Of a DNA stretch of 24,786 nucleotides, positions 16,052-24,400 are shown in pieces. The stretch lies in the NCBI GenBank assembly GCA_035512595.1, contig DATKDU010000505.1, positions 1 to 24,786 on the forward strand, written 5' to 3'. Each line of letters opens with the position of its first letter. Within the stretch, counting starts at the first letter, position 1. A model generated the notes under the pieces. That model made no database searches. It was not told the DNA's origin and saw nothing but the letters and a program-made list of their open reading frames with translations. Position numbers and translations under genes: made by a program. The stretch is from DATKDU01 sp035512595 (GTDB lineage: Bacteria > Planctomycetota > Planctomycetia > Pirellulales > Pirellulaceae).

Positions 16052-16876
16052 ATGAGGATTGTTTGCTTCGCAGTGATGGCGTTGACCTGCTCGGTCGCTT
16101 TGGCCGAGATGCCCCAAGATCAAGGTCAACAGCAGACCTCTGGCCCCGAGGCCAAACAGGAACAGAAAGAGACACAGAACGAGGCGAAAGAGGAGGTACA
16201 CCAGGCAGCGGCTCAGGTGGAGATTCCAGTGGAGAAGCCGCTCCATCGGCATCCGACGCTCTTGTCGATGCTGCGGCGGAACAACGAGATCCGCCGGCGT
16301 TTAGGGCTGACGCCGCACCGGATCAACCCGGCGCTGACCCAGGCGGCCCAGGACCATGCCAACTACATGGCCCGGACCGGCGATTTCCAGCACTACAGTA
16401 ACGGCGGGCCGCAGTACCGGGCAGGCAGGTACGGCTTCCGGGGCTTCGTGCGGGAAAACATCGCCTACAACTACCGCTCGGTGGAGGACGCCTTCTCGGT
16501 CTGGCAGGGGAGCAGCGGGCACTATGCCTCGATCGTCAGCGGGACCGACGAGGCCGGCTTCGGCTATGCCATCGGGCCGGGCGGGGCGATCTACTACGTC
16601 GGCGTCTATGGAACTGCCCCGACTGCCGAAGAACGGGGCGAGGACGAGGCGACGGCATTCAAGCTGGCTGCCGAGGCCAAGGGCGAGACGGCCGGAGACG
16701 CAGCCGCGTCGCCGGAAACCACTGTCGATCCGCTGGTTGTTCCCGCGGCTGCCGCCGAGCCAGTTCCGGCCGAGCAACCGGCGGCTGCCGCTGCCGAGCA
16801 GCCGCAAACGCAGCAGGTCGTTCCGACCTATAACAATAGCAACCGCCGCCGGGGCCTCTTCGGCCGGCGACGTTAG
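16052..16876 (+). CDS. Secreted CAP-domain (SCP/PR-1-like) protein
   Basis: 274 residues. ATG 16052 follows an ideal ribosome site, AAGGAGGG (16038-16045). A signal peptide occupies residues 1-19, followed by a Gln/Glu-rich linker. The CAP domain spans about 68-188: NNEIRRRLGLTPHRINPALTQAAQDHA, with His102, His114 in QHYS, Glu135 in REN and His157 in SGH as the expected cavity residues, and GFGYAIGPGGAIYYVGVYG as the last strands. CAP proteins in bacteria are secreted and have been linked to wall or lipid binding; the molecular role is uncertain. The tail (190-274) is Ala/Pro/Glu/Gln-rich and ends in a basic cluster, NRRRGLFGRRR. The gene is single and ended by a strong terminator. Confidence 0.88.
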   Translation: MRIVCFAVMALTCSVALAEMPQDQGQQQTSGPEAKQEQKETQNEAKEEVHQAAAQVEIPVEKPLHRHPTLLSMLRRNNEIRRRLGLTPHRINPALTQAAQDHANYMARTGDFQHYSNGGPQYRAGRYGFRGFVRENIAYNYRSVEDAFSVWQGSSGHYASIVSGTDEAGFGYAIGPGGAIYYVGVYGTAPTAEERGEDEATAFKLAAEAKGETAGDAAASPETTVDPLVVPAAAAEPVPAEQPAAAAAEQPQTQQVVPTYNNSNRRRGLFGRRR

Positions 16877-16884
16877 CCACGTGG

Positions 16885-16904
16885 GGCAGGCGCGAGCGCC
16901 TGCC
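16885..16904. repeat. Perfect hairpin after the CAP gene
   Basis: GGCAGGCG-CGAG-CGCCTGCC, 8-bp stem with a 4-base loop, no T-run. It looks like a single arm of the dispersed palindromes and lies before the real terminator. Confidence 0.75.
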
Positions 16905-16921
16905 GCAAACAGGTCAAAAAC

Positions 16922-16957
16922 GACGAGCCACGGCATTTGTCCGTGGCTCGTCTTTTT
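16922..16957. terminator. Strong bidirectional intrinsic terminator
   Basis: A perfect 12-bp stem, 16922-16933 with 16941-16952 (GACGAGCCACGG), 7-base loop and TTTTT at 16953-16957. AAAAA just before the stem gives the minus strand a T-run too. It sits between the convergent CAP gene (+) and TPR gene (-) and should serve both. Confidence 0.92.
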
Positions 16958-16986
16958 GGCTCCCTGATCATCCCTGGCCCCTGGCT

Positions 16987-17358
16987 CTATCCCCCCTGGG
17001 ACTGCCGCATCTGGAGTTCCTGCCCTTTCATCTTGGCCTCTTCGGCCTTGAAGATGTATTGGCGGTCCTGCGTGGCCTCAAAGGCCCGCTGGTAGGTGGT
17101 CGAGAGTGCGCTGTAGTTGAAGACTTCGTCGGGCTCGAGCTGGCAGGCCCGCTCGCTGTGCTCGATTGCTTCGCGATGCTTGCCCACCTTGCCGTAGAGG
17201 ACGGCCAGGGTCATGTGGCCGATGACGTGCTTGTCGTCGGCAGCCAGCAGTTCCTGGTACTTCTTGATTGCCTCCTCATATTTTTCGGGCAATCGCGTCG
17301 TATCGGCTTCGCGTTTGGCTTGTTCGGCGGCCTTGAACAGTTCGGCGGGGGTGGGCAT
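16987..17358 (-). CDS. Small TPR-repeat protein
   Basis: 123 residues with about two and a half tetratricopeptide repeats, for example KYEEAIKKYQELLAADDKHVIGHMTLAVLYGKVGKHREAIEHSERACQLEPDE at about 26-78. No signal peptide, so probably a cytoplasmic scaffold for protein contacts; the partner is unknown. GGAGA lies about eight bases before the ATG at 17358. It is the last gene of a minus-strand run, 100 bp after mtnA, and shares the terminator at 16922-16957. Confidence 0.82.
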   Translation of the reverse strand: MPTPAELFKAAEQAKREADTTRLPEKYEEAIKKYQELLAADDKHVIGHMTLAVLYGKVGKHREAIEHSERACQLEPDEVFNYSALSTTYQRAFEATQDRQYIFKAEEAKMKGQELQMRQSQGG

Positions 17359-17438
17359 GAAGGGTCTCCGGCGGGTCGTCAGCGAGAGGTCTTGATTCGT
17401 CCGATGCCGTCATTTTAGCCGCGATGGCAATCCTCGAC

Positions 17439-17462
17439 GACGGCCTGGAAAGGCCGTCCTAC
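17439..17462. repeat. Hairpin repeat carrying the mtnA stop codon
   Basis: GACGGCCT (17439-17446), loop GGAA, AGGCCGTC (17451-17458), then CTAC. On the minus strand GTAG contains the TAG stop of mtnA (17459-17461). The same GTAGGACGGCC edge appears in the element at 21817-21871. Confidence 0.85.
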
Positions 17463-18517
17463 GAAAGCATCGCGGCAATCGTCTGCCGGCTGACCGGCTC
17501 GATCACGCCGCGCTCGGTGACGATCGCCTTGATCAGCCGGGCTGGAGTGACGTCGAACGCCGGATTGTAGACGTCGATCCCCGCCGGTGCGGTCTGCCTG
17601 CCGAAGCCATGGGTGATCTCGCTGGCCGCGCGTTGCTCGATGGGGATCTGCTCGCCGCTGTCGAGCGACAGGTCGAACGTCGTCGTCGGGGCGGCGACGT
17701 AGAACGGAATGCCGTGGGCATGGGCCAGGACGGCGACCGAATAGGTGCCGATCTTATTGGCCGTGTCGCCGTTGGCCGTGATGCGGTCGGCGCCGACGAT
17801 GACCGCCTGCACCTTCCCTTCGCGCATCACCTGAGCGGCCATCGAATCGCAAATCAGCGTCGCCTGGATGCCCCGTTGGGCCAGTTCCCAGGCCGTCAGC
17901 CGCGATCCCTGCAATAGGGGCCGCGTTTCGTCCACGAAAACGTGCAGCCGCTTTCCCTGGTCCTGGGCCGTGAAAAAGACCGAGAGGGCAGTGCCGTATT
18001 CGGCGGTCGCCAAGCCCCCCGCATTGCAGTGAGTCAGCACACCGCTCCCATCGCCCAGCAGATCCGCTCCAAAGCGGCCTATGGCGTGGCAGATCGATCG
18101 GTCCTCTTCGTGAATCGCCTGGGCTTCGGCCAGCATGGAGGCAGTCACGTCGGTCGCCGGTCGTTGGGCCAGCAGCACTTGCCCCTTCTTCTTCATTCTC
18201 TCCAGCGCCCAAAACAGGTTCACCGCGGTGGGCCGGCTGCCGGCCAGATACTCCACGACTTCTTCCAAGCGGCGGTTGAGGATCGCTGGATCCTCGGTCG
18301 CCGCCGTTTGCAGCCCGAGAACGACGCCGTAAGCAGCCGCAATGCCGATGGCCGGCGCACCCCGAACCCGCAGGGATTTGATGGCCTCCCAGACCGTCTC
18401 GACCGCTGGGCACTTGAGCTCAACGAGTTCCAGCGGCAGCCGTGTCTGGTCGATCAGGACCAGATGCCCGCGCGCATCACCGACCCAGCGGAGTGTTTCG
18501 ATTTTATTCTGGCTCAT
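17459..18517 (-). CDS. mtnA: Methylthioribose-1-phosphate isomerase (MtnA)
   Basis: 352 residues, normal for the family, which is related to the eIF2B alpha subunits. It converts methylthioribose-1-phosphate to methylthioribulose-1-phosphate in the cytoplasm, a step of methionine salvage from methylthioadenosine. Visible signatures are RGAPAIG at 52-58, the catalytic Cys164 in THCNAGGLAT, the catalytic Asp244 in GADRI, and ANGDTANKIGTYS at 248-260. No other methionine-salvage genes are in the window. The stop codon is inside a hairpin repeat and a second small hairpin lies just upstream of the start. ATG 18517 lacks a good ribosome site. It is 59 bp downstream of the membrane-anchored gene on the same strand. 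Confidence 0.96.
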   Translation of the reverse strand: MSQNKIETLRWVGDARGHLVLIDQTRLPLELVELKCPAVETVWEAIKSLRVRGAPAIGIAAAYGVVLGLQTAATEDPAILNRRLEEVVEYLAGSRPTAVNLFWALERMKKKGQVLLAQRPATDVTASMLAEAQAIHEEDRSICHAIGRFGADLLGDGSGVLTHCNAGGLATAEYGTALSVFFTAQDQGKRLHVFVDETRPLLQGSRLTAWELAQRGIQATLICDSMAAQVMREGKVQAVIVGADRITANGDTANKIGTYSVAVLAHAHGIPFYVAAPTTTFDLSLDSGEQIPIEQRAASEITHGFGRQTAPAGIDVYNPAFDVTPARLIKAIVTERGVIEPVSRQTIAAMLS

Positions 18518-18531
18518 GGAGCGGAGAAGTA

Positions 18532-18547
18532 AGTAGGCCGTCCTACT
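18532..18547. repeat. Small hairpin upstream of mtnA
   Basis: AGTAGG-CCGT-CCTACT, a 6-bp stem 15 bases before the mtnA ATG. Its sequence (GTAGGCCGTCCTAC) shares the edge of the GTAGGACGGCC repeat family. Confidence 0.6.
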
Positions 18548-18576
18548 GGCATGATAGCCCAGAAGCTCGCCGACGG

Positions 18577-19371
18577 TTATGGCTCAACCGGCGGTGGAAT
18601 CGGCGGGACGCGGGGCCGGATGAATTGCCGCGGCGGCTGAGGGCGCGGTGGGTCACTTTCCTGGGCTGGTACCGGCTCCTCCTTCCCAGGCGCGGAAAGT
18701 ATCGGCGGCTGAGTGACCGGTGCCGGCTCTTGCTGGCCGGTCCCTTCGGGCTCTATGGCTGGCGGCGTGCGACCGGGACGCGTCGCCATTTGCGGAGCGA
18801 CAATCGGCGGCAATGATTCGTCGGGCAGATTCTCCGCGACTGGCGACTCCAGTTCCTCGTCCAGGTCCGGCAGAAGTGGTGCCGGGGCAATCAAAATCCG
18901 CTCGCACTGTGCCACCAGTTCGTCAGCGGGAAAATCCGCGTCCTCCAGGGGCCACAACAATAGCGACTGGGCGATCTGGCGGGCAAACTGCTGCTGGGCT
19001 GGCGCCAGGCGTTCGTAGCGGTCGGCCAGCGCTTCGGCCAGTGCGCTCAACCGCGGCACTGCGTCGCTAGCGGGGAGCCGCTTCCAGTCGGCGACCAAAT
19101 TGCCGATCGCCTCGCGGGCCGCTGCCGAGACGAGCGGCCGCTGGTCGGCCAGGGAATTGGCCAGCGTCCCCAGTGCCAGCAGATCGTGCTGCCGCAGCGA
19201 GCGGACCAAGGCGGCCGCGGAGGGGTCGTCAAGGGTGGCAATCTGCTGATCCAAAACGGCGACGACCTGCCGCTCGCTGCCAGCTTGCCAGCGCGACAAG
19301 AGCAATGCGGCCGCCGCGACGAGTGCCGCCGCGGTTCCCAGAGCCAGCCAGAGCCCGTTTTTTCCAAGCAT
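18577..19371 (-). CDS. Membrane-anchored protein with proline-rich tail, unknown function
   Basis: 264 residues from ATG 19371. One N-terminal membrane segment at about 6-27, then a helical soluble part (30-165) with repeated Ala/Leu helices, for example PSAAALVRSLRQHDLLALGTL and AAREAIGNLVADWKRL, vaguely HEAT-like. Residues 166-264 are Pro/Glu-rich and end in PPIPPPVEP. The body is expected in the periplasm. Longer minus-strand starts up to 19866 would overlap the divergent gene at 19565 and their translation is not protein-like, so they are rejected. I do not recognise the family. It heads the minus-strand run leading to mtnA. Confidence 0.7.
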   Translation of the reverse strand: MLGKNGLWLALGTAAALVAAAALLLSRWQAGSERQVVAVLDQQIATLDDPSAAALVRSLRQHDLLALGTLANSLADQRPLVSAAAREAIGNLVADWKRLPASDAVPRLSALAEALADRYERLAPAQQQFARQIAQSLLLWPLEDADFPADELVAQCERILIAPAPLLPDLDEELESPVAENLPDESLPPIVAPQMATRPGRTPPAIEPEGTGQQEPAPVTQPPILSAPGKEEPVPAQESDPPRPQPPRQFIRPRVPPIPPPVEP

Positions 19372-19564
19372 GGGGCGGATTGTGCGCAGGCGTGCTGTCC
19401 CGAGAAAGGTCAGTTTCCAAGGTGCTAGCGGCCGCGACGGGAATTGTGACCAACTTTGTCTGTGCGCCCCTGCAACGGCTGGCCGAATAGACAGTGTGAC
19501 CGGCAAATCTTGCCGCCCAAGGCGCTGGTCGTGTGTTCGCGACCCGCCGGAGCCAAAAGGGGGG

Positions 19565-20488
19565 ATGATGGGGGGCCAATCGCGCGCCAGATTGCCGCGT
19601 CCTGACGGGACTGCGGACTGCCGTTTGGCTGGCGCAATTGCCGGCGACGGCCTCTGTTTGCCACATTCCCGCCGCCGCTGGTTGGCCGGTGCACTGGCGG
19701 CCTTCGTCACCAGCGGCCTGGGCTTCCTGACGCGCCGCAGCGAGGCCTCGGAGCAATCGACCACTTCGCGGCAAGCGCGGGAAGAAGCGAAGGGGGCCAT
19801 TCCTCTCGACAAGCTCAACGACGAAACGCAGCGAAAGATCCTGTCGGTTGTCGAGCGCCCGAGCATCTATCGGCGGATGCCCGAGAAGGTGATTCCGTGC
19901 GATTCGGGGCTGTATCTGTTTTTGCTCCGCAATCCGGAAGTCGTGCTCAACATCTGGCAGCTCATGGGCGTATCGGGCATGTCGGCCCAGCGGACCGGGG
20001 CCTATAGCTGGAAGGGGAACGACGGGGCCGGGACGCTGTGCAACGTCGAGCTGGCGTACGGCACCAGCGAAATGCACCTGGCGTACGGCGAAGGCTTCTA
20101 CGAAGGCCCGCTTTTCAAGCGGCGGATCAGCGGCCGCTGCGTGGTGATGCTCCGCTCGGAGTTTCGCAAGGGAGACGACGGCCGGGAGTACGTCGGAAAC
20201 ATCCTGGACATTTTCCTATCAATCGACAACGCGGGGGCCGATCTGGTTGCCAAGACGCTTTATCCCCTGGTGGGCAAGACGGCCGACACCAACTTCGCGG
20301 AGACGACGAAGTTTCTCAGCAAGGTGTCGCAGACCGCCGAGGTCAACGGCGCCGGGATGCAGAAGCTGGCGGCCAAGCTGGCAGCCTGCGATGCGCAGAC
20401 TCGCGATCAGTTCGTGCAGGTCTCCGCGGCAGTGCAGCAAAAGGCGGTGGCCCGGGCGACGCAGCCGGGGCTGCCGATCAGGCGGTAG
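19565..20488 (+). CDS. Possible Tat-exported protein of unknown function
   Basis: 307 residues from ATG 19565 (or 19568), after the purine run AAAAGGGGGG. At residues 35-40 the sequence SRRRWL precedes a hydrophobic stretch (AGALAAFVTSGLGF), which fits a twin-arginine signal, preceded by an unusually long n-region. The mature part opens with LDKLNDETQRKILSVVERPSIYRRMP, followed by a mixed alpha/beta region with LYLFLLRNPEVVLNIWQLMG and CVVMLRSEFRKGD, conserved-looking but unknown to me. The C-terminal 80 residues are helical (FAETTKFLSKVSQTAEVNGAGMQKLAAKL). The gene is divergent from the membrane-anchored gene, with a 193-bp shared leader. Confidence 0.72.
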   Translation: MMGGQSRARLPRPDGTADCRLAGAIAGDGLCLPHSRRRWLAGALAAFVTSGLGFLTRRSEASEQSTTSRQAREEAKGAIPLDKLNDETQRKILSVVERPSIYRRMPEKVIPCDSGLYLFLLRNPEVVLNIWQLMGVSGMSAQRTGAYSWKGNDGAGTLCNVELAYGTSEMHLAYGEGFYEGPLFKRRISGRCVVMLRSEFRKGDDGREYVGNILDIFLSIDNAGADLVAKTLYPLVGKTADTNFAETTKFLSKVSQTAEVNGAGMQKLAAKLAACDAQTRDQFVQVSAAVQQKAVARATQPGLPIRR

Positions 20489-20524
20489 ATCGCGGAGGCC
20501 GGAGGTCGGTGTGTCGTGCTTGAG

Positions 20525-20559
20525 GTACTCAGTACTCAGTACTCAGTACTCGGCACTTG
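20525..20559. repeat. 7-bp tandem array between convergent genes
   Basis: GTACTCA three times, then GTACTCG and GCACTTG. Closely parallels the array at 11200-11234, including the final GCACTT unit and the place between convergent genes. It supplies the TGA stop (20543-20545) and the last codons of the minus-strand gene. Confidence 0.93.
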
Positions 20560-21193
20560 CTCCCCGCTTTCGCAGTTCTGCGGGATCGACCTTTCTCGGG
20601 AAGACACAGTATCGCCATTGCGCGGTCGCGAGCGGTGCGGGTTTTTCGGCAGGCATCTCAAACTCCCCGGCATCTAGGTTCAAGACGGGGCGAGTCCATT
20701 GCGGCCCTGAAAACCCCTGGAATACGGCAACGATTCCCGCATCGATGTGTTGGAGACCGACAAACCCTTTGCGTTCGCTGAGTCGAATCCCCGATGCAAC
20801 GCGATACGTCGAACCTAAGCTAGTTGGCACCGTTGAGTAGCGGCAAGCAAGTTGAAACATCAGGGCGAACGACGGCGGTTTGATTGATGTTCGCTCAAAT
20901 TCGACGCTTGCCGACCAGTGACTCCGCCCGGCCATTCCCACCAGCAGCGCCGCGGTGCGACCATCTGCTAGTTCTTCCATGCTCAACGACTGCAGAGGCG
21001 GGCTGGGAGGCCACGGATCGTCGCTGGCCCCTTCCACTGATTCGGCCAGCGGGACGATCGTCTCCCCCCCCGCTTCGTCCACCAGCACGGCAGACAGCCG
21101 GTGGGCAAAGCGATCCTCCACCTTGAAGAACTCAATGCGCAGCTTGTGCCCGTCGTTGATCGAACCGTCGAGGTAGTGCGGTGAATGGCTCAT
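20543..21193 (-). CDS. Conserved-looking hypothetical protein
   Basis: 216 residues from ATG 21193. Amino-acid use is protein-like and the GC content is somewhat lower than in the neighbours. Residues 1-70 look like a small beta-rich domain (HKLRIEFFKVEDRFAHRLSAVLVDE), followed by RSHWSASVEFERTSIKPPSFALMFQLACR and an end rich in Trp/Pro. No signal peptide, membrane segment or catalytic motif is seen, and I do not recognise the family. The last residues, SAEY, and the stop codon come from a 7-bp repeat array, so the native C-terminus may have been changed. It lies between two repeat elements. Confidence 0.65.
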   Translation of the reverse strand: MSHSPHYLDGSINDGHKLRIEFFKVEDRFAHRLSAVLVDEAGGETIVPLAESVEGASDDPWPPSPPLQSLSMEELADGRTAALLVGMAGRSHWSASVEFERTSIKPPSFALMFQLACRYSTVPTSLGSTYRVASGIRLSERKGFVGLQHIDAGIVAVFQGFSGPQWTRPVLNLDAGEFEMPAEKPAPLATAQWRYCVFPRKVDPAELRKRGASAEY

Positions 21194-21238
21194 GCGATGG
21201 ACAAAGCGAGGTCGGCAATTCTATGTCCGGAGACAGCC

Positions 21239-21324
21239 TGACAGAATCATGGCGGACAGAATCATGAGGGGGCGGCACTTGTCACGATCGATCAATCCAT
21301 GATTCTGTCCTTCATGATTCTGTC
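21239..21324. repeat. Doubled inverted repeat (GACAGAATCATG type)
   Basis: GACAGAATCATG occurs twice (21240-21251 and 21255-21266) and its inverse CATGATTCTGTC twice (21298-21309 and 21313-21324), giving two nested inverted pairs. AT-rich against its surroundings. It lies in the divergent gap between the hypothetical gene (-) and the cytochrome gene (+). Confidence 0.93.
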
Positions 21325-21419
21325 ACGTCCGACCTGCTCGAAGATGTGCCCAACAGCGACCCATCAGCTATGATGGATGACTTGTCGCATCCTCTGCTGT
21401 CCTGCGGGAGCCTGGCGGA

Positions 21420-24400
21420 ATGCATTACTGGCTTGCGCTTATCGTTGGCATTGCTTCGTTCTGCGCCACGCTGACCGCGGCCGCGGAGTCACCCGTCCGC
21501 TTCGAGAAGGACGTCCTACCGATCCTGACCCAGCGCTGCGGCAGTTGCCACGGCCGCAATGAGCCCGAAGCTGGCTTGAGCTTTGGCGACCTGGCGGCGG
21601 CAACCAAGGAGCTTGAGTCGGGCACTCGCGCGATTGTGCCGAGCAAGCCGGAGGAGAGCGAGCTGCTAAGGCGTGTGACGTCGAGTGATCCAGGCGAGCG
21701 AATGCCGTCAAAGGGACCGCCGCTGCCCCAGGACCAGATCGACAAGCTGCGGCAATGGATCGCCGAGGGAGCGCAGTGGCCGGAGCATTGGGCGTATCGA
21801 CAGCTCGTACGGCCTTCTGTAGGTCGGCCCTTCCGGGCCGACCTAGACGGCCCGGAAGGGCCGTCCTACAGGAATGCGATCGACGCCTTCATTCTCCAAA
21901 CGCTGTTCGAAAAACAGCTCACTCCGTCCCCCCAAGCTGACAAGCGGACCCTCCTCCGCCGCGTTTCGTTCGATCTCGTTGGATTGCCGCCGACGCCGGA
22001 CGACATCGATGCGTTTTTGGTGAACCAGGCACCGGACGCTTACGAGCGGGTCGTCGATCGGCTGCTTGCCAGCCCGCGGCACGGGGAGCGCTGGGCTCGG
22101 CATTGGATGGACGTCGTCCACTATGCCGAGACGCACGGCCACGATCAGGATCGGCCGCGAGAGAATGCCTGGCCGTACCGCGACTACCTGATCCGGACGT
22201 TCAATGCCGACGTGCCGTACGGCCGATTCATCGAGCAGCAAATTGCCGGCGACGTGCTCTGGCCGGAAGATACCAGTGCAATCGTCGCCACTGGTTTTCT
22301 GGCGACCGGGCCGTGGGATGAGAGTTCGCTGCGCGACATTCGCGAGGATTCGATCGACCGCGAGATCGGCCGCTATCTCGATCGGGACGACATCGTCTCG
22401 ACCGTCGTCAATACGTTTCTGAGCACGACGGTCCAGTGTGCCCGCTGCCACGACCACAAGTTCGATCCGATTTCGCAAGTGGAATACTACGGCTTGCAAG
22501 CGGTCTTCGCGGCGACCGACAAGGCGAACCGGGCGTACGACACCGACCCTGCCGTCGCCGCGAAGCGTCGCGAGTTGATTGCCGCCCGTAGCAAGCTACG
22601 GGAGCAGAAGGAACAACTCGATGCTGCGCTCTTATCGGCGGAAGTGGCAAGCGAAGTCGCCCAGTGGGAAAAGACAGTCACGGCGGCCGCATCGCTGTGG
22701 CAGGTGTTGACGCCGATAGAAGTCAAATCGAGCGAAGGCTCGACGCTGACGGTCCAAAGCGACGGCTCGGTGCTGTCGGGAGGAACGAAGCCGCCGAAGG
22801 ATACGTACACGCTGGTCTACACAATCGGGCTCGCGGCGAGCGGGGGCGCCGAAAATCAGGCGAGCGGGGGGCGTGAGCCCCCTGATGGCGCCGGCACCAA
22901 CCTTGGCCCCGCGGGGAATCAGGGGGCTGACGCCCCCCGCTCGCCAATGATCACCGGCCTGCGCCTGGAAGTCCTCACCGATTCAAGCTTGCCCAAGCAA
23001 GGCCCCGGCCGGCAGGACAACGGCAATCAGCACCTCAACGAGCTGGTCGTAAAATTTGCGCCGAAAGACAAGCCGGATGGGGCGACGTCGATCAAGCTCA
23101 CAAACCCGCGGGCCGACTTCAACCAGCAGGGTTGGTCGATCGAGATGGCCCTCGACGGCAACGAGGCTACGGCCTGGGGCATTTTCCCGGAAGTCGGCAA
23201 GCCGCACGTGGCGATCTTCGAGCTGGCCGAACCGATTCCGATTGCAGGCGAGGCAACGCTGACGGTTGAGCTGAAGCAACTCCACGGCGGCGGACACTTG
23301 ATCGGCCGCCCGCGGATCAGCGTCACGTCCGCCGACAAGCCGATTCCGATCGACGCGCCGTCGCTGCCGGCCGAAGTGGCGTCGATTCTCGCGACGCCCA
23401 GCGATCAGCGGACCGACCGCCAGCGGGCCGATCTGGCGGCCTTCGTGCTCAATCTCAAGTACGACCGGCTGCTGGCGGCGCTGCCGCCGCGGCAGTTCGT
23501 CTACGCCGGCACCAGCGACTTTCAACCCGATGGTTCGTTCAAGCCGGCGGACAAGCCGCGAGCGGTCCACGTCCTGAAACGAGGGGACATCCATCAACCT
23601 GGCGACGCAGCGGTTCCCAGCGGTTTATCCATAATGCCAAAAGATGGCGGTGCTCTGTCCATTGCCGACGCGAGTCACGAGGGGCAGCGGCGGGCAGCAC
23701 TGGCAAAATGGATCGCAAGTCCCGAAAGCGGCCTGACCTGGCGGTCGATCGCCAATCGCCTCTGGCACTATCATTTTGGCCGCGGCATTGTCGATACGCC
23801 CAATGACTTCGGCCGGATGGGGTCGTTCCCGTCTCATCCGGAGCTGCTGGACTGGCTGGCGGCCGAGCTGCGCGACCACGGCGGGGAGCTGAAGCGGTTG
23901 CATCGCCAGATGGTTACTAGCGCGACGTATAGGCAGGCGAGCGGGGGACGCACGAAGGCGAGCGGGGGGCGTGAGCCCCCTGATAGGGTTCAGGGTTCAG
24001 GGTTCAGGGTTCAGCCGACAGGGAACAAGGGACAGCAGTCAGATGCCGCCAATCTGCAATCCGCAATCCGCAATCCGCAAGCGATTGACGCCGACAACCG
24101 CCTGCTGTGGCGCATGAACCGTGCGCGGCTTGACGCGGAGTCGATCCACGACGCGGTCGCCGCCATTAGCGGAACACTCGACCTCAAAATGGGAGGCCCC
24201 AGCGTGCGGCAATTCATCCAGACGCCCGGCATTCACGTGACGCCGAACGTCGATTACCAGGGCTTCAGCGTCGATGATCCGGCCAACTACCGCCGCAGCG
24301 TCTATCGCTTCATCTTCCGCACGCTCCCCGACCCGTTCATGGAATCGCTCGACTGCGCCGACTCCTCGCAGCTCACGCCGGTTCGCAGCGCGTCGGTCAC

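Noticed and set aside
19482..19555. Functional tRNA gene
   Set aside because: The 5' acceptor strand does not pair with CGGAGCC and no 5-bp anticodon stem with a 7-base loop is found, so at most a relic.
19372..19866. Extended N-terminus of the minus-strand membrane-anchored gene
   Set aside because: It overlaps the divergent gene at 19565 and includes a GGSRTHDQR peptide of the kind produced by reading a tRNA-like sequence backwards.
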